Origin: Lysobacteraceae bacterium
Lineage (GTDB): Bacteria; Pseudomonadota; Gammaproteobacteria; Xanthomonadales; Xanthomonadaceae
Length of the DNA stretch: 64,000 nt
Reading direction: 5' to 3'
Assembly: GCA_030681035.1 (NCBI GenBank)
Contig: JAUXUI010000069.1
Coordinates: 91,674-155,673 of the forward strand
The notes under the pieces were generated by a model, which saw only the letters and a program-made list of their open reading frames with translations, made no database searches and was not told the origin of the DNA. A program made the position numbers and the translations under genes. Of this stretch, positions 44,016 to 52,683 are shown one piece after another (position 1 is the first letter of the stretch; every line of letters begins with the position of its first letter).

Positions 44016-45404
44016 ATGGCCAAGAAACGCGTTGCCAAACCGCAAGCCGACCCCGAACAACAGGAAAGCTCACTCAAGCGTTGGCTCAAGGAGCGGCGCA
44101 TCACCGAGGTGGAATGCCTGGTGCCGGACATGACCGGCAATGCCCGCGGCAAGATCATCCCGGCGGCCAAGTTTTCGCACGATTACGGCACGCGGCTGCC
44201 CGAGGGCATCTTCGTTACCACCGTCACCGGCGATTTCCCGGATGAATACGACGACCTGGTATCACCGTCGGACTCCGACATGTACCTGCATCCCGATCCG
44301 GATACGGTGCGCATGGTGCCGTGGGCGACCGACCCCACCGCGCAGATCATCCACGATTGTTGCACCAAGGATGGCAGGCCGCACGAGTTGGCACCGCGTA
44401 ATGTGTTGCGGCGGGTGCTCGCGCTGTACGAGGGCTTGGGCATCGCGCCGGTGGTGGCGCCGGAAGTCGAGTTTTTCCTGGTGCAGCGCAATACCGACCC
44501 GGACCTGCCATTGCAACCGCCGGCGGGTCGCTCGGGAAGGCCGGAAACCGCGCGGCAATCGTACTCCATCGATGCGGTCAACGAGTTCGATCCCATTCTC
44601 GATCTGATGTACGACTTTTGCGATGCGATGGATCTCGATGTCGATACACTGATCCACGAAAGTGGTGCGGCGCAACTGGAAATCAACTTCGAGCATTCCG
44701 ATGCGCTGTCGCGCGCCGATCAGGTGTTTTTGTTCAAGCGCGCAATGCGCGAAGCCGCGATGCGTCACGGCGTTTATGCCACCTTCCTGGCCAAGCCGAT
44801 GAGCAACGAGCCGGGCAGTGCAATGCATATCCATCAAAGCCTGGTCGACGTCAAAACACGTCGCAACTTGTTCATGGGTAAAAAGCCCGGCCAGCACAGC
44901 GATTTGTTTTCGCATTATCTGGGCGGGTTGCAGAAGTACATTCCCATGGCGATGGCGTTGCTCGCGCCCAACGTCAACTCCTATCGGCGCTTGGCAATGG
45001 GCGAAGTGGCGCCGATCAATGTGCAATGGGGCTACGACAACCGCACCTGCGGCCTGCGCGTGCCAATGGATACGCCAGAGAACACGCGTGTTGAAAGCCG
45101 TTTTGCCGGTTCCGATGCCAACCCGTATCTTGCGATGGCAGCGACCCTGGCCTGTGGCTATCTGGGCATCAAGGAAAAGCTGATGCCAACCGAGCCGGTG
45201 AGTATCAGCGCCAAGACATTGGGGCAGGACTTGCCGCGTTCACTGGAAGAAGCGCTCGAATGGCTGCGCGATGCCGACGCCCTGCACGATGTATTGGGTG
45301 CGCGCTTCGTGCGCGCCTATTCGGCTGTCAAGAAGCGAGAGTACGAAACCTTCCTGCGGGTGATCAGTTCGTGGGAGCGCGAGTTTTTGCTGTTGACGGT
45401 GTGA
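44016..45404 (+). CDS. puuA: Gamma-glutamylputrescine synthetase (glutamine synthetase family), copy 2
   Basis: 462 residues, corresponding to P. aeruginosa SpuB. It has VECLVPDMTGNARGKIIPA, VAPEVEFFLVQ, AAQLEINFEHSDALSRADQVF, GSAMHIHQSL, APNVNSYRRL and RVESRFAGSDANPYLAMAATLA, so the ATP, glutamate and metal sites of the GS fold are present. It is only distantly similar to the copy at 41541-42908, so the pair are old paralogues rather than a recent duplication and may use different amines. It starts 3 bases after puuD. A foldback repeat element begins right at its stop codon. Confidence 0.9.
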   Translation: MAKKRVAKPQADPEQQESSLKRWLKERRITEVECLVPDMTGNARGKIIPAAKFSHDYGTRLPEGIFVTTVTGDFPDEYDDLVSPSDSDMYLHPDPDTVRMVPWATDPTAQIIHDCCTKDGRPHELAPRNVLRRVLALYEGLGIAPVVAPEVEFFLVQRNTDPDLPLQPPAGRSGRPETARQSYSIDAVNEFDPILDLMYDFCDAMDLDVDTLIHESGAAQLEINFEHSDALSRADQVFLFKRAMREAAMRHGVYATFLAKPMSNEPGSAMHIHQSLVDVKTRRNLFMGKKPGQHSDLFSHYLGGLQKYIPMAMALLAPNVNSYRRLAMGEVAPINVQWGYDNRTCGLRVPMDTPENTRVESRFAGSDANPYLAMAATLACGYLGIKEKLMPTEPVSISAKTLGQDLPRSLEEALEWLRDADALHDVLGARFVRAYSAVKKREYETFLRVISSWEREFLLLTV

Positions 45405-45545
45405 AGCCGGGACTCGGGACTCGGGACTCGGGACCTCGGGACCTCGGGACCTCGGGACGACAAGCGTGCGAATTTTCGCTTTGAGCCCTTGCTTCTCGCT
45501 TTGGATTTTCCGGGTCCCGGGTCCCGGGTCCCGGGTCCCGGCTTC
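45403..45545 (+). repeat. GGGAC/GGGTCCC foldback repeat element, copy 2
   Basis: Begins GAAGCCGGGAC (45403-45413, overlapping the puuA stop) and ends GTCCCGGCTTC (45535-45545), perfect 11-bp terminal inverted repeats. The left arm has seven GGGAC units, first at 7-base then at 8-base spacing (45409-45458); the right arm has four GGGTCCC heptamers (45512-45539). The spacer contains TTGCTTCTCGCTTTGGATTTTC, related to the spacer of the copy in the pheS-pheT gap. The element lies between puuA and spuC inside the polyamine gene run. Confidence 0.85.
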
Positions 45546-45598
45546 ATGGCACTCCAAACCAGCAATCCAATCGAGTCAACCAACGAAGGCAACCACTC

Positions 45599-46969
45599 AT
45601 GCCCCAACTCGACATCAAGCACCTGCAAGCACTCGATGCCGCGCATCACTTGCACCCATTCAACGACAACGCGGCGCTGGCGAAGCAGGGCACGCGTATC
45701 CTCACCCACGGCGAGGGTGTGTACGTGTGGGATGCCGACGGTAACAAAATGCTCGACGCCTTTGCCGGCCTGTGGTGCGTCAATATCGGTTATGGCCGCA
45801 AGGAACTGGGTGAGGTGGCAGCGCGGCAGATGACGCAACTGGCTTACTACAACAGCTTCTTCCAATGCACCACTGAACCCACCATCCGCCTCGCGGCGAA
45901 GCTGGCTGAACTTGCGCCAGGCGATTTGAATCATGTGTTCTTTGCCAACTCCGGTTCCGAGGCGAACGACACCATCCTGCGCATGGTCCGCCACTTCTGG
46001 GCGGTTCAGGGGCATCCGCAACGCAATATCGTGATCGGCCGCCACAACGGTTACCACGGCTCCACCGTGGCGGGCGCCAGTCTGGGCGGTATGAAGGGCA
46101 TGCATGCTCAGGGCGGCTTGCCGATCCCGGATATCCACCACATCGAGCCGCCCTTCTGGTTCGCCGATGGTGGTGATCTGGCGCCGGAAGCATACGGACT
46201 GGTGGCGGCGCAGCGGCTGGAGGCAAAGATTCTCGAGTTGGGCCCGGAGCGGGTTGCCGCTTTCATCGGCGAACCGATCATGGGGGCGATCGGGGTGTAT
46301 ATCCCGCCGATGAGCTACTGGCCGGAGATCGAACGCATCTGCCGCAAGTACGACGTGTTGTTGATTGCCGACGAAGTGATCTGTGGTTTTGGCCGTACCG
46401 GCGACTGGTTTGCCGCGCAGTATTTTGGATTCCAGCCCGACATCATGACCCTGGCCAAAGGCATCACCTCTGGCTATATCCCGCTCGGCGCGGTGATGTT
46501 CAACGACCGGGTTTCAAAGGTGCTGATGGAGCAGGGCGGCGAGTTGGCGCACGGTTATACCTACTCGGGGCACCCGGTGTGTACCGCGGTGGCACTGGAA
46601 AACATTCGCATCCTCGAAGACGAGAATATTGTCGGCATGTGCAAGACCGATACCGCCCCCTATCTGGCGCAACGCCTGCACGAGTTGGGCGATCATCCGC
46701 TGGTAGGCGAGGTTCGTGTGGCGGGTATGGTCGGCGCGCTGGAACTGGTGCCGGACAAGACGCAGCGCCGGTTTTTCAGCGAGCGCGGCAAGGTTGGCGC
46801 GCTGTGTCGCGACATGGCGCTGGGCAACGGGCTGATTCTGCGCGCCACCAACGATTCCATGCTGTTTTCACCACCGCTGATCATTACCCGGGCGCAGATC
46901 GATGAGTTGATCGAGAAAACCCGACGTTCCCTCGATCAGACCCTCGCTGCGATCGGCACTGCACGATGA
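45599..46969 (+). CDS. spuC: Putrescine-pyruvate aminotransferase (class III)
   Basis: PLP enzyme transferring the amino group of putrescine to pyruvate, giving 4-aminobutanal. 456 residues. Seen: LDAFAGLWCVNIGYGRKELGEVA near the N-terminus, FANSGSEANDTILRM, GRHNGYHGSTVAGASLGGM, DEVICGFGRTGDWFA, and the PLP lysine in LAKGITSGYIPLGA (Lys287). These agree with the SpuC/omega-transaminase group. ATG 45599 follows CGAAGG at modest spacing. It sits between puuA2 and the transporter genes, as in the Pseudomonas spu operon. Confidence 0.91.
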   Translation: MPQLDIKHLQALDAAHHLHPFNDNAALAKQGTRILTHGEGVYVWDADGNKMLDAFAGLWCVNIGYGRKELGEVAARQMTQLAYYNSFFQCTTEPTIRLAAKLAELAPGDLNHVFFANSGSEANDTILRMVRHFWAVQGHPQRNIVIGRHNGYHGSTVAGASLGGMKGMHAQGGLPIPDIHHIEPPFWFADGGDLAPEAYGLVAAQRLEAKILELGPERVAAFIGEPIMGAIGVYIPPMSYWPEIERICRKYDVLLIADEVICGFGRTGDWFAAQYFGFQPDIMTLAKGITSGYIPLGAVMFNDRVSKVLMEQGGELAHGYTYSGHPVCTAVALENIRILEDENIVGMCKTDTAPYLAQRLHELGDHPLVGEVRVAGMVGALELVPDKTQRRFFSERGKVGALCRDMALGNGLILRATNDSMLFSPPLIITRAQIDELIEKTRRSLDQTLAAIGTAR

Positions 46970-47099
46970 ACTGTAACTGCCGCCACACTGCGGGTACCAT
47001 CAAAACCGGGGCGCTGTGGCAGGCGGCACCCTTGGCCCGGCACCGTTTCCTGTCCATATGTGCTTGCCCATCCCCATCCACTTTTGCGGAGGAACCGTG

Positions 47100-48239
47100 A
47101 TGAATAAATTTCGATTGACTGCATGCATTGCTGCCGTGTTGATACTGGCAGGTTGTGGCAAGGACGCGTCCGCGCCGGAGGCGGCGAAGACGGCCGCCGC
47201 GCCGGCGCCCGAGGACAAGGTCCTGAACATCTATAACTGGTCGGATTACATTGCCGAGGACACCATCGCCAACTTCGAGGCCGAAACCGGCATCAAGGTG
47301 ACGTATGACGTATTCGACAGCAATGAGGTGCTGGAAGCCAAGCTGATGGCGGGTGGCACCGGTTACGACATCGTGGTGCCCTCGCTGTCGTTTCTGGCAC
47401 GCCAGATCAAGGCCGGCGTATTTCAGTCGCTGGATAAATCCAAACTGACCAACTACGCCAATCTCGACCCCGACTTGATGGCGCGCATCGCCAAAAGTGA
47501 TCCCGACAACGCGCATAGCGTGCCCTACCTGTGGGGTACCACCGGCATTGGCTACAACGTTGCCAAGGTCAAGGAAGCACTGGGCGACGATGCCCCGGTA
47601 CACAGTTGGGATCTGGTATTCAAGCCCGAGAACATCGCCAAGCTCAAGGATTGCGGTGTGGTGATGCTCGATACGCCGCAGGAAATCATTCCGAGCGTAC
47701 TCAACTATCTGGGCGAAGACCCCAACAGCTTTGACGAGGCGGTGATTCGCAAGGCCGAGGCCGTGCTCACCGCGATCAAGCCCAGCGTGCGTTATTTCCA
47801 TTCCTCGCAATACATCAACGATCTGGCCAATGGCGATATCTGTGTCGCGATCGGCTGGTCGGGCGATGTGTTCCAGGCGGCTGACCGCGCGGTTGAAGCC
47901 GAAAACGGGCAGGAGATTGCGTTCTCCATTCCGCAAGAAGGCGCGGCGATGTGGTTCGACATGCTGGCCATGCCCAAGGATGCGAAGCACCCGAACAATG
48001 CCTACCTGTTTTTTGATTACCTGTTGAAGCCCGAAGTCTCGGCGGCCATTTCCAGCTATGTCGCCTACGCCAGCGGCAACAAGGCGGCGCTACCACTGGT
48101 TGAGCCGGAAGTGCTCGAAAATCCTGGCGTGTACCCGAATGACGCGACCCGCGCCAAGTTGTTCACCTTTGCGGTATTGCCGCCGGAAGTGGATCGTTTG
48201 TACACCCGGATTTGGACTACCCTCAAAACCGGACAGTAA
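47100..48239 (+). CDS. spuD: Polyamine ABC transporter substrate-binding lipoprotein (PotF/SpuD type)
   Basis: Binds putrescine or spermidine in the periplasm for the ABC importer. ATG 47100 (or the adjoining GTG 47097) lies after GGAGGAACC. The N-terminus MNKFRLTACIAAVLILAGCGKD carries a lipobox LAGC, so the mature protein is a lipoprotein. The PotF/PotD core follows: LNIYNWSDYIAEDTIANFEAETGIKVTYDVFDSNEVLEAKLMAGGTGYDIVVPS, PYLWGTTGIGYN and CVAIGWSGDVFQA. 379 residues. Pseudomonas has two such genes (spuD, spuE); only one is here. potA-, potH- and potI-type genes follow. Confidence 0.92.
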   Translation: MNKFRLTACIAAVLILAGCGKDASAPEAAKTAAAPAPEDKVLNIYNWSDYIAEDTIANFEAETGIKVTYDVFDSNEVLEAKLMAGGTGYDIVVPSLSFLARQIKAGVFQSLDKSKLTNYANLDPDLMARIAKSDPDNAHSVPYLWGTTGIGYNVAKVKEALGDDAPVHSWDLVFKPENIAKLKDCGVVMLDTPQEIIPSVLNYLGEDPNSFDEAVIRKAEAVLTAIKPSVRYFHSSQYINDLANGDICVAIGWSGDVFQAADRAVEAENGQEIAFSIPQEGAAMWFDMLAMPKDAKHPNNAYLFFDYLLKPEVSAAISSYVAYASGNKAALPLVEPEVLENPGVYPNDATRAKLFTFAVLPPEVDRLYTRIWTTLKTGQ

Positions 48240-48290
48240 TCGCAACGTGTGGGCGGGTATTGCCCGCCCGCACCCTGTGGAGTGCGCGGC

Positions 48291-49460
48291 ATGGCTGAAG
48301 TGAATGAGCAAACGGTGACTGTAACCGGGCCGATTGCGGGCAGCACCGCCAACCGGACGGAACGGCTTGGCGAGGAGCATTACCTGCGTATCGATTCGGT
48401 ACGCAAGGAGTTCGATGGGTTTGTTGCCGTTGATAATGTCAGCCTGTCGATCCGGCAAGGCGAGATTTTCGCACTGCTTGGCGCCTCGGGTTGCGGTAAA
48501 TCGACCTTGCTACGCATGTTGGCCGGTTTCGAGCAGGCCAGTGCCGGTACCGTCACGCTCGACGGTACGGTGCTCAACGGTGTGCCGCCGTATCAGCGAC
48601 CGGTCAACATGATGTTTCAGTCCTACGCGCTGTTTCCGCACATGAGCGTGGAGCAGAACGTCGCATTCGGTCTCAAGCAGGATGGCTTGCCGAAGGAGCA
48701 GATCAGGGAGAAGGTAGCGCGGATGCTGTCGCTGGTACACATGGAAAGCATGGCCAAACGCAAGCCGCATCAACTTTCCGGTGGCCAGCAGCAGCGCGTG
48801 GCACTGGCACGTTCGTTGGCGAAAAGTCCGAAATTGTTGTTGCTCGATGAGCCGATGGGCGCGCTTGACAAGAAGTTGCGCGGCGAGATGCAGCTCGAGG
48901 TGGTCAATATCATCGAACGCCTGGGGGTGACCTGCGTGATGGTGACCCACGATCAGGAAGAAGCCATGACCATGGCGCACCGCATCGCGGTCATGGATGC
49001 CGGGCGTATCCGCCAAGTGGGCACCCCCGATGAAATCTACGAGCAACCGGCGAATCGCTTCACCGCCGAGTTCATCGGTTCGGTGAATCTGGTCGAAGGC
49101 AAGATCGACGAGGACCAAAAGGACTACATCACCATCCGCGCACCGATTCTGGATCACGCGATTTGCGTCGGCCACGGTGTGACCGGCTACGAAGGGCAGG
49201 AAGTTGCGCTGGCACTGCGTCCGGAGAAACTGGTGCTGAGCAAGGATGAGCCAGCGCAGCGCTACAACAAGACCCGCGGCGTAATCGAGGACATCGCTTA
49301 CTTCGGCAGCCACTCGGTGTATCACGTGCGCTTGCCGGGTGGCGAGCGGCTGATGGCAAACAGCGCCAATGCGCAGCGCTGGGCTTCGGATCGCTTCACT
49401 TGGGAAGATGAAATCTGGCTGAGCTGGGATGATCAGGCCGGCGTGGTACTGACCTCATGA
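48291..49460 (+). CDS. potA: Polyamine ABC transporter ATP-binding protein
   Basis: 389 residues; the ATPase of the putrescine/spermidine importer (PotG/SpuF). Walker A is LGASGCGKSTLLRMLAGF, signature LSGGQQQRVALARSLA, Walker B LLLLDEPMGALDKKL, H-loop VTHDQEEAMTMAHR. A C-terminal TOBE domain starts about residue 290 (ALRPEKLVLSKDEPAQ). ATG 48291 (MAEVNEQTVTV) is the start; the frame upstream of it is open but unrelated. Its stop overlaps the next gene's ATG by 4 bases. Confidence 0.95.
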   Translation: MAEVNEQTVTVTGPIAGSTANRTERLGEEHYLRIDSVRKEFDGFVAVDNVSLSIRQGEIFALLGASGCGKSTLLRMLAGFEQASAGTVTLDGTVLNGVPPYQRPVNMMFQSYALFPHMSVEQNVAFGLKQDGLPKEQIREKVARMLSLVHMESMAKRKPHQLSGGQQQRVALARSLAKSPKLLLLDEPMGALDKKLRGEMQLEVVNIIERLGVTCVMVTHDQEEAMTMAHRIAVMDAGRIRQVGTPDEIYEQPANRFTAEFIGSVNLVEGKIDEDQKDYITIRAPILDHAICVGHGVTGYEGQEVALALRPEKLVLSKDEPAQRYNKTRGVIEDIAYFGSHSVYHVRLPGGERLMANSANAQRWASDRFTWEDEIWLSWDDQAGVVLTS

Positions 49461-50365
49461 ATCGTGCCTTCAACCGGTGGTTGCCAGGGGCGCGCTGGGC
49501 AGTGATCGCCATTCCGTTCGCTTGGCTGTTGCTGTTTTTCGCCATTCCGTTCGCAATCACGTTGAAGATTTCCTTCGCCAGTTCGGCGATCGCCATGCCG
49601 CCCTACACGGATTTGCTGTCGTGGGAGGGTGACAAACTCAGCGTGCATTTGAACATCGGCAATTACCTTTTTCTGTTGCGCGACAGCCTGTACGTCAATG
49701 CGTATCTGAGTTCACTCAAGACAGCGTTGATTTCGACGGCGATCTGTCTGCTGATCGGCTACCCGATGGCTTACGCCATTTCACGCATGGAACCGGCGAC
49801 GCGCAATATTGCCTTGATGCTGGTGGTGCTGCCATCGTGGACCTCGTTCCTGATCCGCATCTATGCCTGGATTGGAATACTCAAGGGCAACGGCCTTGCC
49901 AACAATTTTCTGCAGTGGTTGGGTGTAATCGATCAACCGCTGGAGATGCTGCACACTCCGTTCGCGGTTTATATCGGCATCGTGTACGCCTACCTGCCAT
50001 TCATGATTCTGCCGCTGTATTCCAACATGGTGAAGCTGGACCGCCGGCTCGAAGAAGCCGCCTACGACCTCGGCGCCAAACCCTGGCGCGTATTTGTGTC
50101 GGTCACTTTGCCGCTGACCAAGGCCGGCATCATCGCCGGTTCGATGCTGGTGTTGATCCCGGTGGTCGGTGAGTTCGTCATCCCCGAGTTGCTGGGCGGC
50201 CCGAGCACGCTGATGATCGGCAAGGTGTTGTGGGATGAGTTCTTCAACAATCGCGACTGGCCGGTGGCAGCTGCGGTTTCCACGGTGATGCTGTTGTTGC
50301 TGGTGGTGCCAATCACCATCTTCCACCACTTCCAGGCCAAGGAATTGGAGCGCCAACTGTCATGA
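49457..50365 (+). CDS. potH: Polyamine ABC transporter permease 1
   Basis: 302-residue inner-membrane permease (PotH/SpuG type) with six predicted helices. The EAA loop for contact with the ATPase is EEAAYDLGAKPWRVFVSVTLPLTKAGI (about residues 200-226); PEL-type sequence VGEFVIPELLGGPSTLMIGKVLWDEFF is typical of this subfamily. ATG overlaps the potA stop (ATGA), and its own stop overlaps the next ATG, so the three genes are translationally coupled. Confidence 0.95.
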   Translation: MNRAFNRWLPGARWAVIAIPFAWLLLFFAIPFAITLKISFASSAIAMPPYTDLLSWEGDKLSVHLNIGNYLFLLRDSLYVNAYLSSLKTALISTAICLLIGYPMAYAISRMEPATRNIALMLVVLPSWTSFLIRIYAWIGILKGNGLANNFLQWLGVIDQPLEMLHTPFAVYIGIVYAYLPFMILPLYSNMVKLDRRLEEAAYDLGAKPWRVFVSVTLPLTKAGIIAGSMLVLIPVVGEFVIPELLGGPSTLMIGKVLWDEFFNNRDWPVAAAVSTVMLLLLVVPITIFHHFQAKELERQLS

Positions 50366-51210
50366 GCGCGAATCCAAAAACCGGCCGAATTGGCCTTGGC
50401 TTTCTGATTTTCGGCTTCGCATTTTTGTATGCGCCCATTGTCATTCTGGTGGTGTACTCGTTCAACGAGTCGCGTCTGGTGACGGTGTGGTCAGGATTTT
50501 CGTTCAAGTGGTATGTCGAGTTGTTTGCCGATACGCAGTTGATGGATGCAGCGTGGACCAGCTTGCGGGTGGCGTTCTACACCGCGTGTGCATCGGTGGT
50601 GCTGGGCACCATGTCGGCATTGATGCTGGTGCGGATGCGCAGCTTCAACGGCAAAACACTATTTGCCGGCATGATCACCGCGCCGCTGGTGATGCCTGAA
50701 GTAATCACCGGTTTATCGCTGTTGCTGCTGTTCGTTTCGTTCGGCGATATTTTCGGCTTCAATTTTCCGCGTGGCATGGTCACGATCTGGATTGCCCACG
50801 TCACCTTCTGCGTGGCCTTTGTCACCGTGGTGCTGACTTCGCGTCTGGGCGAGATGGATCGCGCGCTGGAAGAGGCCGCGATGGATCTGGGCGCCAACCG
50901 GCTCAAGGTGTTTTTTGTCATCACCTTGCCGATTATCGCGCCCGCACTGGTTTCCGGGTGGTTGCTGGCTTTCACCTTGTCGCTGGACGATCTGGTAATC
51001 GCCAGCTTCGTGTCGGGGCCATCGTCAACCACCTTGCCGATGAAGGTATTTTCGTCGGTACGGCTGGGCGTCAGCCCAAAGATCAACGCGCTGGCCACCT
51101 TGCTGATTGTGGTGATGTCGATTGCTGCGGCCATCGCCTGGTCGCTGATGGCACGCGAAGAACGCAAGCGCCAGCGCGACATGCGCATGGCAATTGCGCA
51201 GACTGATTGA
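50362..51210 (+). CDS. potI: Polyamine ABC transporter permease 2
   Basis: 282-residue inner-membrane permease (PotI/SpuH type). The N-terminus has LGFLIFGFAFLYAPIVILVVYSFNESRLVTVWSGFSFKWY, then six helices and the EAA loop EEAAMDLGANRLKVFFVITLPIIAPALVSG. The segment FVSGPSSTTLPMKVFSSVRLGVSPKINALATL is characteristic of polyamine permeases. Its ATG overlaps the preceding gene by 4 bases; the aldehyde dehydrogenase gene follows after 10 bases. Confidence 0.95.
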   Translation: MSANPKTGRIGLGFLIFGFAFLYAPIVILVVYSFNESRLVTVWSGFSFKWYVELFADTQLMDAAWTSLRVAFYTACASVVLGTMSALMLVRMRSFNGKTLFAGMITAPLVMPEVITGLSLLLLFVSFGDIFGFNFPRGMVTIWIAHVTFCVAFVTVVLTSRLGEMDRALEEAAMDLGANRLKVFFVITLPIIAPALVSGWLLAFTLSLDDLVIASFVSGPSSTTLPMKVFSSVRLGVSPKINALATLLIVVMSIAAAIAWSLMAREERKRQRDMRMAIAQTD

Positions 51211-51220
51211 GGAGTAGACG

Positions 51221-52582
51221 ATGGACGTTGACATCATCAACCCGTGGACGGGCAGCTGCGATTTTGCCTATGACTATATGGCCGAGGCCGAGGTCGAAGC
51301 CCTGCTGGCGGCTTCGGCGCGTGGCTTTGCCGATTGGTCGCGGCGCACGCTTACCGAACGTGCCGATGCACTTCGACAGGTGGCCACCGGGCTGCGCAGC
51401 GAACGTGAAACATTGGCGGCGCTGATGAGCGCCGAAATGGGCAAGTTGCGACGTGAAGGACTGGCCGAAATCGAAAAATCGGCATCGGCCTGTGAATACT
51501 ATGCCGAGCGCGCCAGTGATTATCTGGCTGACACCGCCGTTGCTACCGAGGCACAACGCAGTTACGTCAGCTACCAGCCGATCGGTTGCGTGCTGGCGAT
51601 CATGCCTTGGAATTTTCCGATCTGGCAGGTGTTCCGCTTTCTTGCCCCCGCCTTGATGGCCGGCAATGTGGCTTTGCTCAAGCACGCGATTACCGTGCCG
51701 CGCTGTGCCGATGCGATTGCCCGTATCGTTCATGCTGCTGGTGTGCCCACGGGCGTATTTGGCGTGTTGCACATCGATAACGATATGGCCGCGCGAGTGA
51801 TTGCTGATACGCGTATTGCGGCTGTTTCGCTCACTGGCAGCGAGCGTGCTGGTCGCTCGGTCGCAACGACTGCCGGCAAACACCTGAAGAAATGCGTCTT
51901 GGAGCTCGGCGGTAGCGATGCGTTTATCGTTCTCGATGATGCCGATATGGATCGTGCGATTGCAGTAGCGGTAGCGTCACGTTTTGGCAACGCCGGGCAA
52001 ACCTGTATTGCAGCGAAGCGCTTTATTGTGGTAAAAAAAGCGTTAAGTGCATTCACGGATCGCCTGACCGCAGCCGCTAATGGGCTGTTGGTTGGCGACC
52101 CGATGCAGGCGGCTACCGGGCTGGCGCCAATGGCGCGTGCTGATTTGCGCGATGCCATACACGCCCAGGTTGAACGCAGTGTTGCGGCCGGTGCCACCGT
52201 GCTGGCCGGGTGCAGGCTGCCGGATCATCCCTGTGCCTATCCAGCGAGTGTGCTGGCGGGTGTTGCGCCGGGTATGCCGGCTTGGGATGAAGAATTGTTC
52301 GGGCCGGTGGCCAGCGTGATTGCGGTTGCTGATGATGCACAGGCGGTGCAGGTGGCCAACGACACCCGTTTTGGCTTGGGCGCGAGTGTCTGGGGCGTGG
52401 ATAGGGATCGCGCCGAGCGGGTTGCCCGCCAGTTGGATGTCGGTGCGGTTTTTGTCAATGCGTTGGTGCGCTCGGATGTGCGCCTGCCATTTGGTGGCAC
52501 CAAGCAATCGGGTTATGGCCGGGAACTGGCCGAACATGGCATTCGCGAGTTCGTCAACATCCGCAGCGTGTGGGTGGATTGA
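51221..52582 (+). CDS. NAD(P)-dependent aldehyde dehydrogenase, succinate-semialdehyde type
   Basis: 453 residues of the ALDH superfamily with the catalytic glutamate in LELGGSD (Glu228) and nucleophile cysteine in GNAGQTCIA (Cys262). MPWNFPIWQVFRFLAPALMAGN and the C-terminal PFGGTKQSGYGRELAEHGIREFVN match the Sad/YneI group of succinate-semialdehyde dehydrogenases. Position directly after the polyamine transporter genes suggests it oxidises an aldehyde of putrescine breakdown (4-aminobutanal, its gamma-glutamyl form or succinate semialdehyde); which one cannot be told. ATG 51221 has GGAGTAG just upstream. Confidence 0.92.
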   Translation: MDVDIINPWTGSCDFAYDYMAEAEVEALLAASARGFADWSRRTLTERADALRQVATGLRSERETLAALMSAEMGKLRREGLAEIEKSASACEYYAERASDYLADTAVATEAQRSYVSYQPIGCVLAIMPWNFPIWQVFRFLAPALMAGNVALLKHAITVPRCADAIARIVHAAGVPTGVFGVLHIDNDMAARVIADTRIAAVSLTGSERAGRSVATTAGKHLKKCVLELGGSDAFIVLDDADMDRAIAVAVASRFGNAGQTCIAAKRFIVVKKALSAFTDRLTAAANGLLVGDPMQAATGLAPMARADLRDAIHAQVERSVAAGATVLAGCRLPDHPCAYPASVLAGVAPGMPAWDEELFGPVASVIAVADDAQAVQVANDTRFGLGASVWGVDRDRAERVARQLDVGAVFVNALVRSDVRLPFGGTKQSGYGRELAEHGIREFVNIRSVWVD

Positions 52583-52683
52583 TTTACCGACCAAGCCGGG
52601 AGGGAGCTTGGGCGACGAGATTCGGGAGCCAACACGCGTCGTCGATTCCGTTTTTTTGCAGTTCAACCAAAGGGGTGAAAACA

